Of a stretch of DNA of 64,000 bases, positions 51,645 to 60,180 are shown one piece after another. The position numbers were made by a program, and so were the translations under genes. The stretch covers positions 1,450,708 to 1,514,707 of the forward strand of contig NZ_AP019551.1 of NCBI RefSeq assembly GCF_009936215.1, in the 5' to 3' direction. The notes below the pieces were generated by a model that saw only the letters and a program-made list of their open reading frames with translations, did not search any database and was not told where the DNA came from. The number at the start of each line of letters is the position of its first letter. The first letter of the stretch is position 1. This DNA comes from Athalassotoga saccharophila. Lineage in GTDB: Bacteria; Thermotogota; Thermotogae; Mesoaciditogales; Mesoaciditogaceae.

Positions 51645-52722
51645 ATTAAGGCGTCTTATACACCAAAATCCGGAACTTTCATTTCAGGAATACAAGACCC
51701 AAGAACTACTCAAAAAGGCGGTAGAGGAGATCGGAGTCGAAGTTTACCCGATCGCTCAAACGGGCCTTATCGCGATCATAAAGCGTGTAAACTCTCCGTA
51801 CATACTTTTAAGGGCAGACATGGATGCCCTTCCCATTAAAGAGAAAACTGGATGGAAATTTTCTTCCCAAAACGATTACATGCATGCCTGTGGCCATGAT
51901 GTCCATATGGCTATCATGTACGAAGTTATGAAGGCAATCTACAAGTGGAATGGAAATTTTATCTTTGTCTTTCAGCCGGCAGAAGAGAGCGGCGGAGGAG
52001 CGAGCCGAGTTATAGAAGAGATAAGGGATAAATACGAAATATCTTGTGCGATCGCAACTCACGTGACCGATGAATATCCATTCGGAACGGTTGCGACAAA
52101 TAGAGGTGTGATCTTTGCAAGTGCGACAGAGATAAATCTAACCTTTACAGGAAGGCCGGCACACATCGCGTTCTACAAAGATGGAATAGATGCGATAAGG
52201 GCCGCATCAAACTTTCTTGAGAAATTTTATTCTGTCGATTTCGGTGAAAATGCAATCGCTGGATTTGGGAAGGCTTTCGGTGGACAGGCAAGAAATATAG
52301 TTGCAGACGAATTTCAACTTCAGGGCACAATAAGAACGGACACCGTTGAAAAATCTCGTATGGTTTACGAAAAGATATATGAAATCGCGAAAGATATTTG
52401 TAAAACAACTGGATCCAATTTTTCCTTGGAAAAAGGGAGTTTTTATGTGCCCGTGAATGTCGATGAAAGGATGTTTGAGATATTCAAGAAAACAGTAGAT
52501 AAAAGCGAATTTGAACTCGAAATGTGCAAAATGAAATACACCGGGGAAGATTTCGGATTTTTCTCTCAAGAATATCCTTCTCTTATCTTTTGGGCGGGAA
52601 CGATGGAAAAGACGCGATACGGACTTCACAATCCTATGTTTTTACCAGATGATAAGGTTATAAAGCCAATTGCAAATCTTATAGTTTCTTACGTAAGAGA
52701 GATAATGGAAAACGCGCACTGA
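51631..52722 (+). CDS. N-acetyldiaminopimelate deacetylase (M20D peptidase family)
   Basis: A 363-residue zinc amidohydrolase releasing acetate from N-acetyl-LL-DAP. Features: IHQNPELSFQEYKT at the N-terminus, LRADMDALPI near 58-67, HACGHDVHMA near 86-95, FQPAEESGGGA near 112-122 and TGEDFGFFSQEYP near 305. The M20D family also has amino-acid amidohydrolases, so the specific substrate rests on operon context. It overlaps the aminotransferase by 14 bases and is followed by a terminator. Confidence 0.9.
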   Translation: MDSIELRRLIHQNPELSFQEYKTQELLKKAVEEIGVEVYPIAQTGLIAIIKRVNSPYILLRADMDALPIKEKTGWKFSSQNDYMHACGHDVHMAIMYEVMKAIYKWNGNFIFVFQPAEESGGGASRVIEEIRDKYEISCAIATHVTDEYPFGTVATNRGVIFASATEINLTFTGRPAHIAFYKDGIDAIRAASNFLEKFYSVDFGENAIAGFGKAFGGQARNIVADEFQLQGTIRTDTVEKSRMVYEKIYEIAKDICKTTGSNFSLEKGSFYVPVNVDERMFEIFKKTVDKSEFELEMCKMKYTGEDFGFFSQEYPSLIFWAGTMEKTRYGLHNPMFLPDDKVIKPIANLIVSYVREIMENAH

Positions 52723-52734
52723 AAGTGCGCGTTT
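52710..52734 (+). terminator. Terminator hairpin of the DAP operon
   Basis: AAACGCGCACT pairs with AGTGCGCGTTT around GAA; the T-run after it is short (TTTGAGTT). The stop codon of the deacetylase lies within the stem-loop. Confidence 0.7.
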
Positions 52735-52738
52735 GAGT

Positions 52739-53017
52739 TCAATAATTGCCCTGGAAATCTCCGTTTTGTACAACCTCTGATTGAACGTTATCCATATCAT
52801 TTGCCGGCTCATTTAGACTTTCGGCATTCTCTGGAGTTTCAGACGCTTCTGAAATTGAATCTTCTTGCAAAGGTGCCGAGACAGAGGTTGACATTTGTGA
52901 TATTGCAGTCTGAGTTGAAGAATTTGAAGAGGCAGTTGTTCCTGATCCGTTTGCAAAGACGAAAACTCCCAAACTTAACACCGCCGCTATGGTCATCAAA
53001 ATTATCCATTTTCTCAT
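52739..53017 (-). CDS. Small secreted Ser/Thr-rich protein
   Basis: 92 residues with a signal peptide (MRKWIILMTIAAVLSLGVFVFA). A low-complexity tail follows, rich in Ser and Thr, then in Glu and Asn. No domain is recognised and it is likely disordered outside the membrane. AAAGGAGGTG precedes the ATG. It is divergent from the two-component system, only 91 bases away, and could be one of its targets; that is inference from position. Confidence 0.7.
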   Translation of the reverse strand: MRKWIILMTIAAVLSLGVFVFANGSGTTASSNSSTQTAISQMSTSVSAPLQEDSISEASETPENAESLNEPANDMDNVQSEVVQNGDFQGNY

Positions 53018-53093
53018 TTTTTCACCTCCTTTGTCTTTTTCAGTCTCAATATACCCTGCGGAAATTAAAAATAAATTAGAATTTTGACTTCGA

Positions 53094-53102
53094 TGGTAAA
53101 AT
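53094..53102 (+). promoter_or_regulatory. Extended -10 promoter of the response-regulator gene
   Basis: TGGTAAAAT ends six bases before the ATG at 53109, so the predicted transcription start falls on or next to the start codon. No Shine-Dalgarno sequence is present. Confidence 0.5.
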
Positions 53103-53108
53103 TAAGAT

Positions 53109-53777
53109 ATGAAGGTTTTGATAGTCGAGGATAACTTGGAACTTTGCAAAAATTTAGAGGAAATCTTTTCTGAGAATGGCTTTATCGTTGATACGGCTCA
53201 CGACGGAGAGAAAGCGATTGATTTGCTTTTTTCTTCAGAATACGATCTCGTCATCCTCGATATAATGCTTCCCAAAATGAGTGGATGGGATGTGTGTCTC
53301 AATGCAAGAAAGGCCAAACTAAGAGTTCCGATTCTTATGCTTACGGCCAAAGACGCGGTCTCTGACAAAATAAAAGGCCTCGATATGGGAGCCGACGATT
53401 ATCTTGTAAAGCCGTTTGACATCGGAGAATTGCTTGCAAGATCGAGGACCTTGATAAGAAGAAATGCGTGGACAAAGAGCAACACAATAGAGATTAAAAA
53501 TGTCAGAATCGACACACTTGGGAAGATCGTTCGAGTGGATGACAAAGAAGTTAAGTTGAGCAAAAAAGAGTACGATATCTTGCTCTACCTTGCCATAAAT
53601 CGTGGAAAGATCGTCGAAAGAGAAGAGATAATCGACCATGTATGGGAGACAGGCTTTGAAATGTACAGTAATGTCGTGGATGTCTACATCAATTACATAA
53701 GGGAAAAATTCAAAAAGCAAGGTGTGGATGATCTAATAGAAACGATCAGAGGAATAGGCTACAGAATAAGAGGATGA
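53109..53777 (+). CDS. OmpR/PhoB-family response regulator
   Basis: 222 residues: receiver domain (1-120) with E7/D8, phosphoacceptor D51 (LVILDIMLP), T79 and K101 (LVKPF). A winged-helix DNA-binding domain follows (about 130-222: LSKKEYDILLYLAIN, then VWETGFEMYSNVVDVYINYI and ETIRGIGYRI). It is paired with the histidine kinase starting one base after its stop. The mRNA appears to be leaderless. Confidence 0.96.
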   Translation: MKVLIVEDNLELCKNLEEIFSENGFIVDTAHDGEKAIDLLFSSEYDLVILDIMLPKMSGWDVCLNARKAKLRVPILMLTAKDAVSDKIKGLDMGADDYLVKPFDIGELLARSRTLIRRNAWTKSNTIEIKNVRIDTLGKIVRVDDKEVKLSKKEYDILLYLAINRGKIVEREEIIDHVWETGFEMYSNVVDVYINYIREKFKKQGVDDLIETIRGIGYRIRG

Positions 53778-53778
53778 C

Positions 53779-55128
53779 ATGAAGAGCATAAGATTTAAGG
53801 TGATAATCTGGTTTTCAGTGACTATTTCGGCGGTCTTTTTGGTGATTGGATTTTTGATATACAATCTTCAACTTAGCACCTCTTACAAAACCTTTGACGA
53901 TTATTTGATTTCAAATGCCAATCGCGCCGCAAATTATTTTAAAAATCTCCCGGATAACTCAGTATCGATTCAAGCATTTATAAACAACATCGGAATTTCT
54001 GACGTGTCCTATTACATCTTTGACTCCAAAGATAATCTCATTTTTTCTTTTGCCCCGGATCAGGAAAATGATCTCACCTTAATAAAAAATGCCTTCAAAA
54101 AATATCTTCTTATTCATGAAAAGATCCTTACCCTCGAAGATTCAAATGGATCTGGAGAGAACATTCAGCAATCCAATCCGCAAAGGATATTTGTCTTGCC
54201 ATTTGAAAAAGGCGGAGAAAATTATTATCTTGTCGCCTCAAGGCAGATGGAAGAGTTTAGATCTACAAACCTTGGGATTTCATACTGGCTTTTAATCGGA
54301 TTGATAATTGCTTTTATAATCATAATGTCAGGTGGCCTTTTGATAATAAGCAAGGCACTTAAGCCAATAGAAGAGATGTCTTCTCAGGTCAAAAGAATAA
54401 AGACTGACAATCTATCCGAAAGAATAAATGTAAAAAAGTCAGCAAAAGAGATAGAAATTCTTGAGCAATCGATAAATTCCGCGCTCGATAGGATCGAATC
54501 CGGCGTCAAGACTATCGAAAGATTTTCATCTATTGCCGCCCATGAACTTAAAACTCCAATTTCTGTGATAAAAAGCGATGCACAGATTGCGATGAAGAAA
54601 AACTCTATAGAAGAATTGAAAAATGTGCTTGCAAAGATATCGCAAAAATCTGACGAGATGTCAAAATTAATAGACACTCTTCTTTTAATCTCGAAGGTTA
54701 AAAATGTGCCGGTAAATTTTGAAAATCTAAATGTGAATGAGATTACATTTGAGGCCGTTGAAGATCTGATAAGACAATATCCCGATAGGATAGAGTTCTT
54801 ACCCAGCGGAAATTCATATATAAAAGGCGATGAAAGTCTTCTCAAAGAAATGATATTCAACGTTGTCGAAAATTCATGTAAGTACACAGATAGAAGGGTA
54901 AAGATCGAAATAGGAAATAATTGCATTACGGTATCCGATGAAGGACCTGGAATGGATGAAGAGACAAAATCCCATCTTTTCGAAGAATTTTTCAGAAAAA
55001 GAACTGACGTTCCAGGTTTTGGATTGGGATTAAGCGTTGTTAAATACATAGCGGATCTTCATGGAATAAAAATACATGTAGATTCTTCTCCCATCAGAGG
55101 CACGAAGATAAATTTCATCTGGAAATAA
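53779..55128 (+). CDS. Sensor histidine kinase
   Basis: 449 residues: membrane segment near 8-29, an extracytoplasmic sensor of about 135 residues, and a second membrane segment near 169-190. A HAMP linker, HisKA with phosphorylated H255 (AAHELKTPISVIKSD) and HATPase_c with NVVENSCKYTD, DEGPGMDEE and GFGLGLSVVKY follow. The signal is unknown. It is cotranscribed with the response regulator. Confidence 0.95.
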   Translation: MKSIRFKVIIWFSVTISAVFLVIGFLIYNLQLSTSYKTFDDYLISNANRAANYFKNLPDNSVSIQAFINNIGISDVSYYIFDSKDNLIFSFAPDQENDLTLIKNAFKKYLLIHEKILTLEDSNGSGENIQQSNPQRIFVLPFEKGGENYYLVASRQMEEFRSTNLGISYWLLIGLIIAFIIIMSGGLLIISKALKPIEEMSSQVKRIKTDNLSERINVKKSAKEIEILEQSINSALDRIESGVKTIERFSSIAAHELKTPISVIKSDAQIAMKKNSIEELKNVLAKISQKSDEMSKLIDTLLLISKVKNVPVNFENLNVNEITFEAVEDLIRQYPDRIEFLPSGNSYIKGDESLLKEMIFNVVENSCKYTDRRVKIEIGNNCITVSDEGPGMDEETKSHLFEEFFRKRTDVPGFGLGLSVVKYIADLHGIKIHVDSSPIRGTKINFIWK

Positions 55129-55135
55129 AAATCAT

Positions 55136-55164
55136 TTGCAAAAATTAAGATTTTGATCTATAAT
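55136..55164 (+). promoter_or_regulatory. Promoter of the MFS exporter gene
   Basis: TTGCAA, 17-base spacer and TATAAT; predicted start near 55171, with AAAGAGGTG before the ATG at 55206. Confidence 0.75.
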
Positions 55165-55205
55165 ACCATGTAGTCAGTATTTTTAATCAAAAAAGAGGTG
55201 AAAAT

Positions 55206-56867
55206 ATGAAAAAACAAAATACGGTTCTTTTGCTGCTTTTTATCTTTGGGATATTCATGGGTGCCATAGATTCTGGTATTGTGTCTCCTGCGAGAGTTAT
55301 AATAGGAAACAGTTTTGGAATAGATCAAAGTTTAGGTATATGGATGATAACACTTTACACGCTCATATACGCGGCATCAATGCCTATAATGGGAAAGTTA
55401 GGGGATAGGAGGGGATACAAAAAGATATTCATAATAGGCATAATCATCTTTGGAATAGGTTCTTTTCTTTCGGGAATGAATAACTTCTTTGGCAATTTCT
55501 GGCTTTTTCTCCTTTCGAGATCGATTCAGGCTCTCGGAGCCGGCGGTATGGTTCCGATAGCAACGACGGCCGTCAGCAAGATCTTTCCGGAAGAGAAAAA
55601 AGGTACGGCACTCGGAATAGTCGGTGGAGTTTATGGAATTGCGACGATAGTGGGACCAACGATTGGAAGTTTTATACTCTCGATAGCGGGAACGGACAAA
55701 TGGGGATGGCTCTTCTTTATAAATGTGCCTATAAGTATACTTGTAATTCTACTATCTTTGACCGTTAAAGAAATAGAGATAGAGAAAGCATCAAAGAAGT
55801 TAGACATAACTGGATCCATTCTTTTAGCCGCCTCGATAGGAAGTTTGATGTACGCACTTACGAATTTGGACTTTTTCAATCTCTCAAACTCGATTCGTGA
55901 TTTAAACGTCTATCCTTTTCTTATAGCCTTTGCAGTACTCTTCCCGTTGATGCTTTTATTCGAAAGCAAAAATGAAGATCCAGTCTTCAACACGAAATTT
56001 TTGACAAACCCGAACACGTTTTTCATTATGATGACCGCTCTTGTCGTCGGTATAGGAATGATGGGGCTCATATTCATCCCGCAATTTGCCGAAAACATCC
56101 TAAAACTTCCAGCAGGCACAGGCGGATATGTCGTCACCCTTTTGGCAATATTTTCAGGCATAGCGGCTCCACTTTCAGGAATTCTCGTCGACAGGCGTGG
56201 GGCAGTCTTTGTTATGTCGATAGGATTTGTCTTTAACATAGCGGGAGCGCTGTTTTTGGGATACGTCACGACGTACATGCTTAATTTTGCCGGTCTGCTT
56301 ATAGGACTTTTCATGATGGGAATCGGAATAGGCTTTACTCTGGGAGCACCTTTGAACTACATGATACTCAAAAGCGTTGATTCGGAAAACTCAGCCTCAG
56401 CCCTTGCAAATCTTTCCTTGATGAGATCGATAGGAGTAACAGTTGCTCCAAATGTGATGGTGGGATTTTTGGTACAGGCCGGAAAGGGCCTTCAGACCAA
56501 TCTTACCCAAACTCTAAGCAATGCTGGAATAAAAATACCGCCAATAAAGATGGATTCTCAAGCCGCCAATGCCTTTGCATCCCTTCAAAATGCAGATGTT
56601 ACGAATATAGTTACCAAACTCGAAGATGTGCTTAACAAAGTAATTCCTTTTCCTCTCAACAAATTAGTCGTAAATGACGTTCAAGGTGTAAAGGACAAAA
56701 TCCAGCAAACATTTCAATCAACGATAAACACGGGATATACGGAGATGTTTTTGACAACGGCCATTATCTCTTTGATAGGGTTGATCTTCGTTTTAATGGT
56801 TGGAAAGTTGAAATCGCCGGTTGTTACCGGTGCAAAAGAAATTTTGGAAGAGAAAATTCAAGACTGA
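55206..56867 (+). CDS. MFS drug exporter, EmrB/QacA (DHA2) type
   Basis: A 553-residue antiporter with about 14 membrane segments. MFS motif A is GKLGDRRGYKK near 62-72. The motif C-like segment GIVGGVYGIATIVGPTIGSF near 137-156 is typical of drug/proton antiporters. An extracytoplasmic loop of about 95 residues (about 425-520) lies before the last helix, as in QacA-type proteins. The substrate is unknown. It has its own promoter just after the two-component system, which may control it. Confidence 0.9.
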   Translation: MKKQNTVLLLLFIFGIFMGAIDSGIVSPARVIIGNSFGIDQSLGIWMITLYTLIYAASMPIMGKLGDRRGYKKIFIIGIIIFGIGSFLSGMNNFFGNFWLFLLSRSIQALGAGGMVPIATTAVSKIFPEEKKGTALGIVGGVYGIATIVGPTIGSFILSIAGTDKWGWLFFINVPISILVILLSLTVKEIEIEKASKKLDITGSILLAASIGSLMYALTNLDFFNLSNSIRDLNVYPFLIAFAVLFPLMLLFESKNEDPVFNTKFLTNPNTFFIMMTALVVGIGMMGLIFIPQFAENILKLPAGTGGYVVTLLAIFSGIAAPLSGILVDRRGAVFVMSIGFVFNIAGALFLGYVTTYMLNFAGLLIGLFMMGIGIGFTLGAPLNYMILKSVDSENSASALANLSLMRSIGVTVAPNVMVGFLVQAGKGLQTNLTQTLSNAGIKIPPIKMDSQAANAFASLQNADVTNIVTKLEDVLNKVIPFPLNKLVVNDVQGVKDKIQQTFQSTINTGYTEMFLTTAIISLIGLIFVLMVGKLKSPVVTGAKEILEEKIQD

Positions 56868-56892
56868 CCGACCGGTTTCTTAAGAATAATTG

Positions 56893-56898
56893 TATAAT
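56893..56898 (+). promoter_or_regulatory. -10 element upstream of the secreted protein operon
   Basis: TATAAT 30 bases before the ATG at 56928; no good -35 at standard spacing. Confidence 0.4.
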
Positions 56899-56927
56899 AA
56901 GTTAAATATATCGAAAGGAGATATAAA

Positions 56928-57602
56928 ATGAAATATAAATTTTTAGTATTTTTACTCGCTTCATTGGCAATGGCATCGATTGCCTTTGCACATGCACCTA
57001 TCGTTTCGACGATGTCGGGATCGGACATATCGAACGCCATTCCGATAAATCACATAGAGATATCACAAGTTTTGTACAAAGTCTTCGATCACAACAACAG
57101 TTTTCTTTGGATGACCTTTGAAGGCAAGAAAGGACAGAGTTTGTATTTTCAGCCAGGCGTTCCAAAGATAGACAAATTCAAAGATTTAAAACCCGAGGTT
57201 GTTATAGTCGGACCTGGTCTGCCAAAGGCAAATGATCTGCCTTTTGAAATTCCATCCGGCATGGGTGCGCTTGTATTCACGTCAACAGGCACACCGACCG
57301 TTTTTTATGAACCCGTAACGGATACATATTCGTGGATATATTTCAACCAGACGATAACCTTGCCAGAAAGCGGAAGATATTACATAGTCTCATTCTTTCC
57401 TCCTTCAGGTGAGGCCGGAAATCTTTTCATTGCCGTTGGAAAGATAGAACAATTCAGCCCACAAGACATAGTAAACGTCTTCAACATACTTCCGCAAATA
57501 AGAGCATTTTATGGCCTTACAGGCCTTCCCGGCTGGATGAACGCGGTAATAGACATTTCTGCGGTTGGGTTGGTATTTTTAATTGCTTTCATTTTCAGGT
57601 GA
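56928..57602 (+). CDS. Secreted protein with C-terminal membrane anchor, unknown function
   Basis: 224 residues: signal peptide (MKYKFLVFLLASLAMASIAFA), an extracytoplasmic domain of about 175 residues with beta-sandwich-like strands, and a C-terminal membrane segment (AVGLVFLIAFIFR). I do not recognise a family. GAAAGGAGAT precedes the ATG. It heads an operon with the B12-binding gene and an ABC transporter. Confidence 0.75.
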   Translation: MKYKFLVFLLASLAMASIAFAHAPIVSTMSGSDISNAIPINHIEISQVLYKVFDHNNSFLWMTFEGKKGQSLYFQPGVPKIDKFKDLKPEVVIVGPGLPKANDLPFEIPSGMGALVFTSTGTPTVFYEPVTDTYSWIYFNQTITLPESGRYYIVSFFPPSGEAGNLFIAVGKIEQFSPQDIVNVFNILPQIRAFYGLTGLPGWMNAVIDISAVGLVFLIAFIFR

Positions 57603-57607
57603 TGTGA

Positions 57608-58243
57608 ATGGAAATATCTGATCTCAAGTCCAATCTTTATGCTGGAAGAAAAAAAGAAAGTGTAGAATTATTTATCTCGGCACTTGACAGTGGAATTGAT
57701 GTGATCGAACTCTACAAATTATTTGCCAAAATTCTCAACGAATGGGAGTGCGATTACGAGTTGGATCCTTTGTGCATATGGAAAGAGCATGTGATGTCTT
57801 CGATCGTCAGAACATGCATAGAATGCGCATATCCTTACGTAATAAAAGCAAAAATGCCGGACATGGATCTGACCTGTGCAGTTTTCTGTCCACAGGAAGA
57901 AGAGCACGAACTTGGACTTAGAATGAGTTAAGATATCTTTACGCTCAACGGTATCAAAACCGTTTTTGCCGGAAAAGAAGTGCCCCTTGAAACATTTAAA
58001 GAGGCCATAAAAGCCGAAAAATTCGATATGTTGTCCATAAGTATAACCAACCACTACAATCTTGTTTATCTTTGCAAGTTCATAGATGAACTAAAAAGAT
58101 ATTCTCCCAAGACTAAAGTGATCGCCAGTGGTCGCGCATGCGTTAAAAATCCCGAATACACCAAAAAATGCGGGGTAGACTTTCTCTTTGCCGATTTTGA
58201 TGAACTTGTAAAATTTTTAAAAGATCTGAGGGGATCAAAATGA
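57608..58243 (+). pseudogene. Cobalamin-binding protein interrupted by an in-frame TAA
   Basis: The frame from 57608 encodes 107 residues of a helical B12-binding cap ending CPQEEEHELGLRMS, where E-x-H-x-x-G is the usual corrinoid-ligand context. A TAA at 57929-57931 interrupts it. The same frame continues at once with DIFTLNGIKTVFAGKEVPLE and the rest of a Rossmann-type B12-binding domain, to a stop at 58243. Intact relatives read straight through this point, so one codon change would restore about 211 residues. GTG 57980 could allow a truncated second product lacking the ligand histidine. It is closely spaced within the operon (5 bases after one gene, overlapping the next). Confidence 0.85.
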
Positions 58244-59409
58244 GTTTACCGTTCAAAATTGCTTTAAGATTCATACGATACAACAGATCCCAGTCGATTT
58301 TCATAATTTTAAGCATAGCGATAGGGATATCCGTTCAAATATTCATAGGCCTTTTGATCCAAAGCCTTCAGACAAGTTTGGTACAAAGTACGATAGGCAA
58401 TTCATCACAAATAACTATTGTATCTAAACTTCAAGGAACACCTGTAAGCAGTTGGGATGGGATAATTCAAAAGATAAGTTCGGATCCTGCATACAACAAA
58501 GAGATAAAATACCTTTCTCCGTCCGTCGATACGCCGATCTTCATTTCGGAAGGTTCCGCAATAAATTCACTGCTTTTGAGAGGGTTCGATTTCAAAGCCT
58601 CCGACCCCATATACCATTTCAACTCACACATCATAGAAGGGACACTCCCCACAAATGACAACGAAATAATGATAGGAAAGCAATTTGCAAAGGATGCCAA
58701 CTTAAGCGTTGGGAAGACCGTGACCGTGTTTACGGCAAAAAGACAGTTGAAGATACTTAAAATAAGCGGTATCTTTGATTTCAACGTATCGGCCATAAAC
58801 TCATCGTGGGCCATTTCGAATTTGCAAACGGCCCAAAATATAGGCGGATTTGGCAATAACGTAAGCAGCATAGAAATGCAGGTTGTGAACGTCTTCGATG
58901 CCAAAAAGATTTCTGAAGAGATCGCTCAAACGCTTAACAATCCTTCGATAAAGGTCGAAAACTGGGAAGATCAAAATGCGGATCTTCTTACCGGTCTTCA
59001 GGGCCAAAGCATTTCAAGCATAATGATTCAAGTCTTCGTCATAGTGGCAGTTACACTTGCGATAGCAAGCGTGCTTGCCATAACTGTCTTGCAAAAATCA
59101 AAAGAAATAGGGATATTGAAGGCAATGGGCCTTACAGACGGGAAAACGGGTCTTGTCTTTTTGTTTCAAGGATTAATTCTTGGAATCATAGGCGCTCTTG
59201 CCGGTGCCGGCTTGGGACTCGGACTGTCCTTCATGTTCGCAAAATTTGCGGTAAATTCCAACGGGACACCGGTCGTGCCGCTTGAGATAAATTACTTCTT
59301 TGTACTCATATCCATGATAATAGCGATAACCGCATCCGTTGTCGCTTCCATAATACCTGCCAGAAGTTCGATAAGCCTTGATCCGATAGAGGTGATAAGA
59401 AATGGCTGA
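58240..59409 (+). CDS. ABC transporter permease, MacB/LolE-FtsX type
   Basis: 389 residues: one N-terminal membrane segment (about 20-40), an extracytoplasmic MacB-like domain (about 45-245) and three C-terminal segments (about 260-380). The coupling helix is QKSKEIGILKAMGLTDGKTG and the protein ends [16 protein letters not shown]. It forms a unit with the ATPase overlapping its 3' end. This type moves lipoproteins, lipids or peptides from the inner membrane. Confidence 0.92.
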   Translation: MSLPFKIALRFIRYNRSQSIFIILSIAIGISVQIFIGLLIQSLQTSLVQSTIGNSSQITIVSKLQGTPVSSWDGIIQKISSDPAYNKEIKYLSPSVDTPIFISEGSAINSLLLRGFDFKASDPIYHFNSHIIEGTLPTNDNEIMIGKQFAKDANLSVGKTVTVFTAKRQLKILKISGIFDFNVSAINSSWAISNLQTAQNIGGFGNNVSSIEMQVVNVFDAKKISEEIAQTLNNPSIKVENWEDQNADLLTGLQGQSISSIMIQVFVIVAVTLAIASVLAITVLQKSKEIGILKAMGLTDGKTGLVFLFQGLILGIIGALAGAGLGLGLSFMFAKFAVNSNGTPVVPLEINYFFVLISMIIAITASVVASIIPARSSISLDPIEVIRNG

Positions 59410-60094
59410 CATAATAGTTCTCAAAAGCATAAACAAATTTTACACATCGGGAAAGATGAAATTTCAGGTACTCCACGACATAAATCTGTCCTTTGAAGAA
59501 GGATCCTTTAATTCAATAATAGGGCCTTCTGGATCCGGAAAGACCACATTAATGAATATAATGGGAATTCTCGACAAACCCCAATCAGGTGAAATAACCA
59601 TAGACGGAGAAAGAATAGACAGGATAGAAAAGAAAAGGCTTGCATACATAAGAAATCAAAAAATAGGATTTGTCTTTCAATTCCATTATCTTCTGCCTGA
59701 ATTCACGATATACGAAAATGTCCTCATGCCATACCTCATGAAAGATTCAAAACCAACAAAAGAGGTGATGAAAAGAGCCGAAGAACTCATCGATCTCGTC
59801 GGCGTTTCCAAAATAAAAAACAACATGGCAACGGAGGCTTCTGGCGGCCAGCAACAAAAGACCGCTATAGCGCGTGCTCTTATGAACAATCCAAAGATAA
59901 TACTCGCGGACGAGCCGACGGGAAATCTTGATTCTCAAAGCACAGAAGATATATACGCGCTTTTAAGACAGATAAACAAAAAATACAACACGACCTTTAT
60001 AATAGTAACCCATGACAGAAGAATAGCCGAAAGGACAGACAGAATTGTGGAAATTTTGGACGGCAGGATAATATCCGATATCAAAAAATTTTGA
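59402..60094 (+). CDS. ABC transporter ATPase, LolD/MacB type
   Basis: 230 residues: Walker [13 protein letters not shown] near 41-52, Q-loop [11 protein letters not shown], signature ASGGQQQK near 142, Walker [13 protein letters not shown] and H-loop THD. The signature begins ASGG rather than LSGG, a modest deviation. It partners the overlapping FtsX-type permease. It might also serve the lone FtsX-like permease at 20-23 kb, but nothing in the sequence shows this. Confidence 0.93.
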   Translation: MADIIVLKSINKFYTSGKMKFQVLHDINLSFEEGSFNSIIGPSGSGKTTLMNIMGILDKPQSGEITIDGERIDRIEKKRLAYIRNQKIGFVFQFHYLLPEFTIYENVLMPYLMKDSKPTKEVMKRAEELIDLVGVSKIKNNMATEASGGQQQKTAIARALMNNPKIILADEPTGNLDSQSTEDIYALLRQINKKYNTTFIIVTHDRRIAERTDRIVEILDGRIISDIKKF

Positions 60095-60099
60095 TTTAT

Positions 60100-60126
60100 A
60101 AATAAAAGGGCCCGAAAGAGCCCTTT
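60100..60126 (-). terminator. Terminator downstream of the PhaR-like gene
   Basis: AAAGGGC (60105-60111) pairs with GCCCTTT (60120-60126). On the minus strand the stem is followed by TTTTATTTAT. The plus-strand T-run is poor, so it mainly serves the minus-strand gene. Confidence 0.65.
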
Positions 60127-60180
60127 GAAAAAGGTGAAAAAAGTATTGAGTGAAGATCCTCATAAGGGCTTTTGTTGCGA

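Noticed and set aside
57929-57985. Frameshift in the B12-binding gene
   Set aside because: The two halves are in the same frame (57608 and 57980 differ by a multiple of three), so the lesion is an in-frame stop, not a frameshift.
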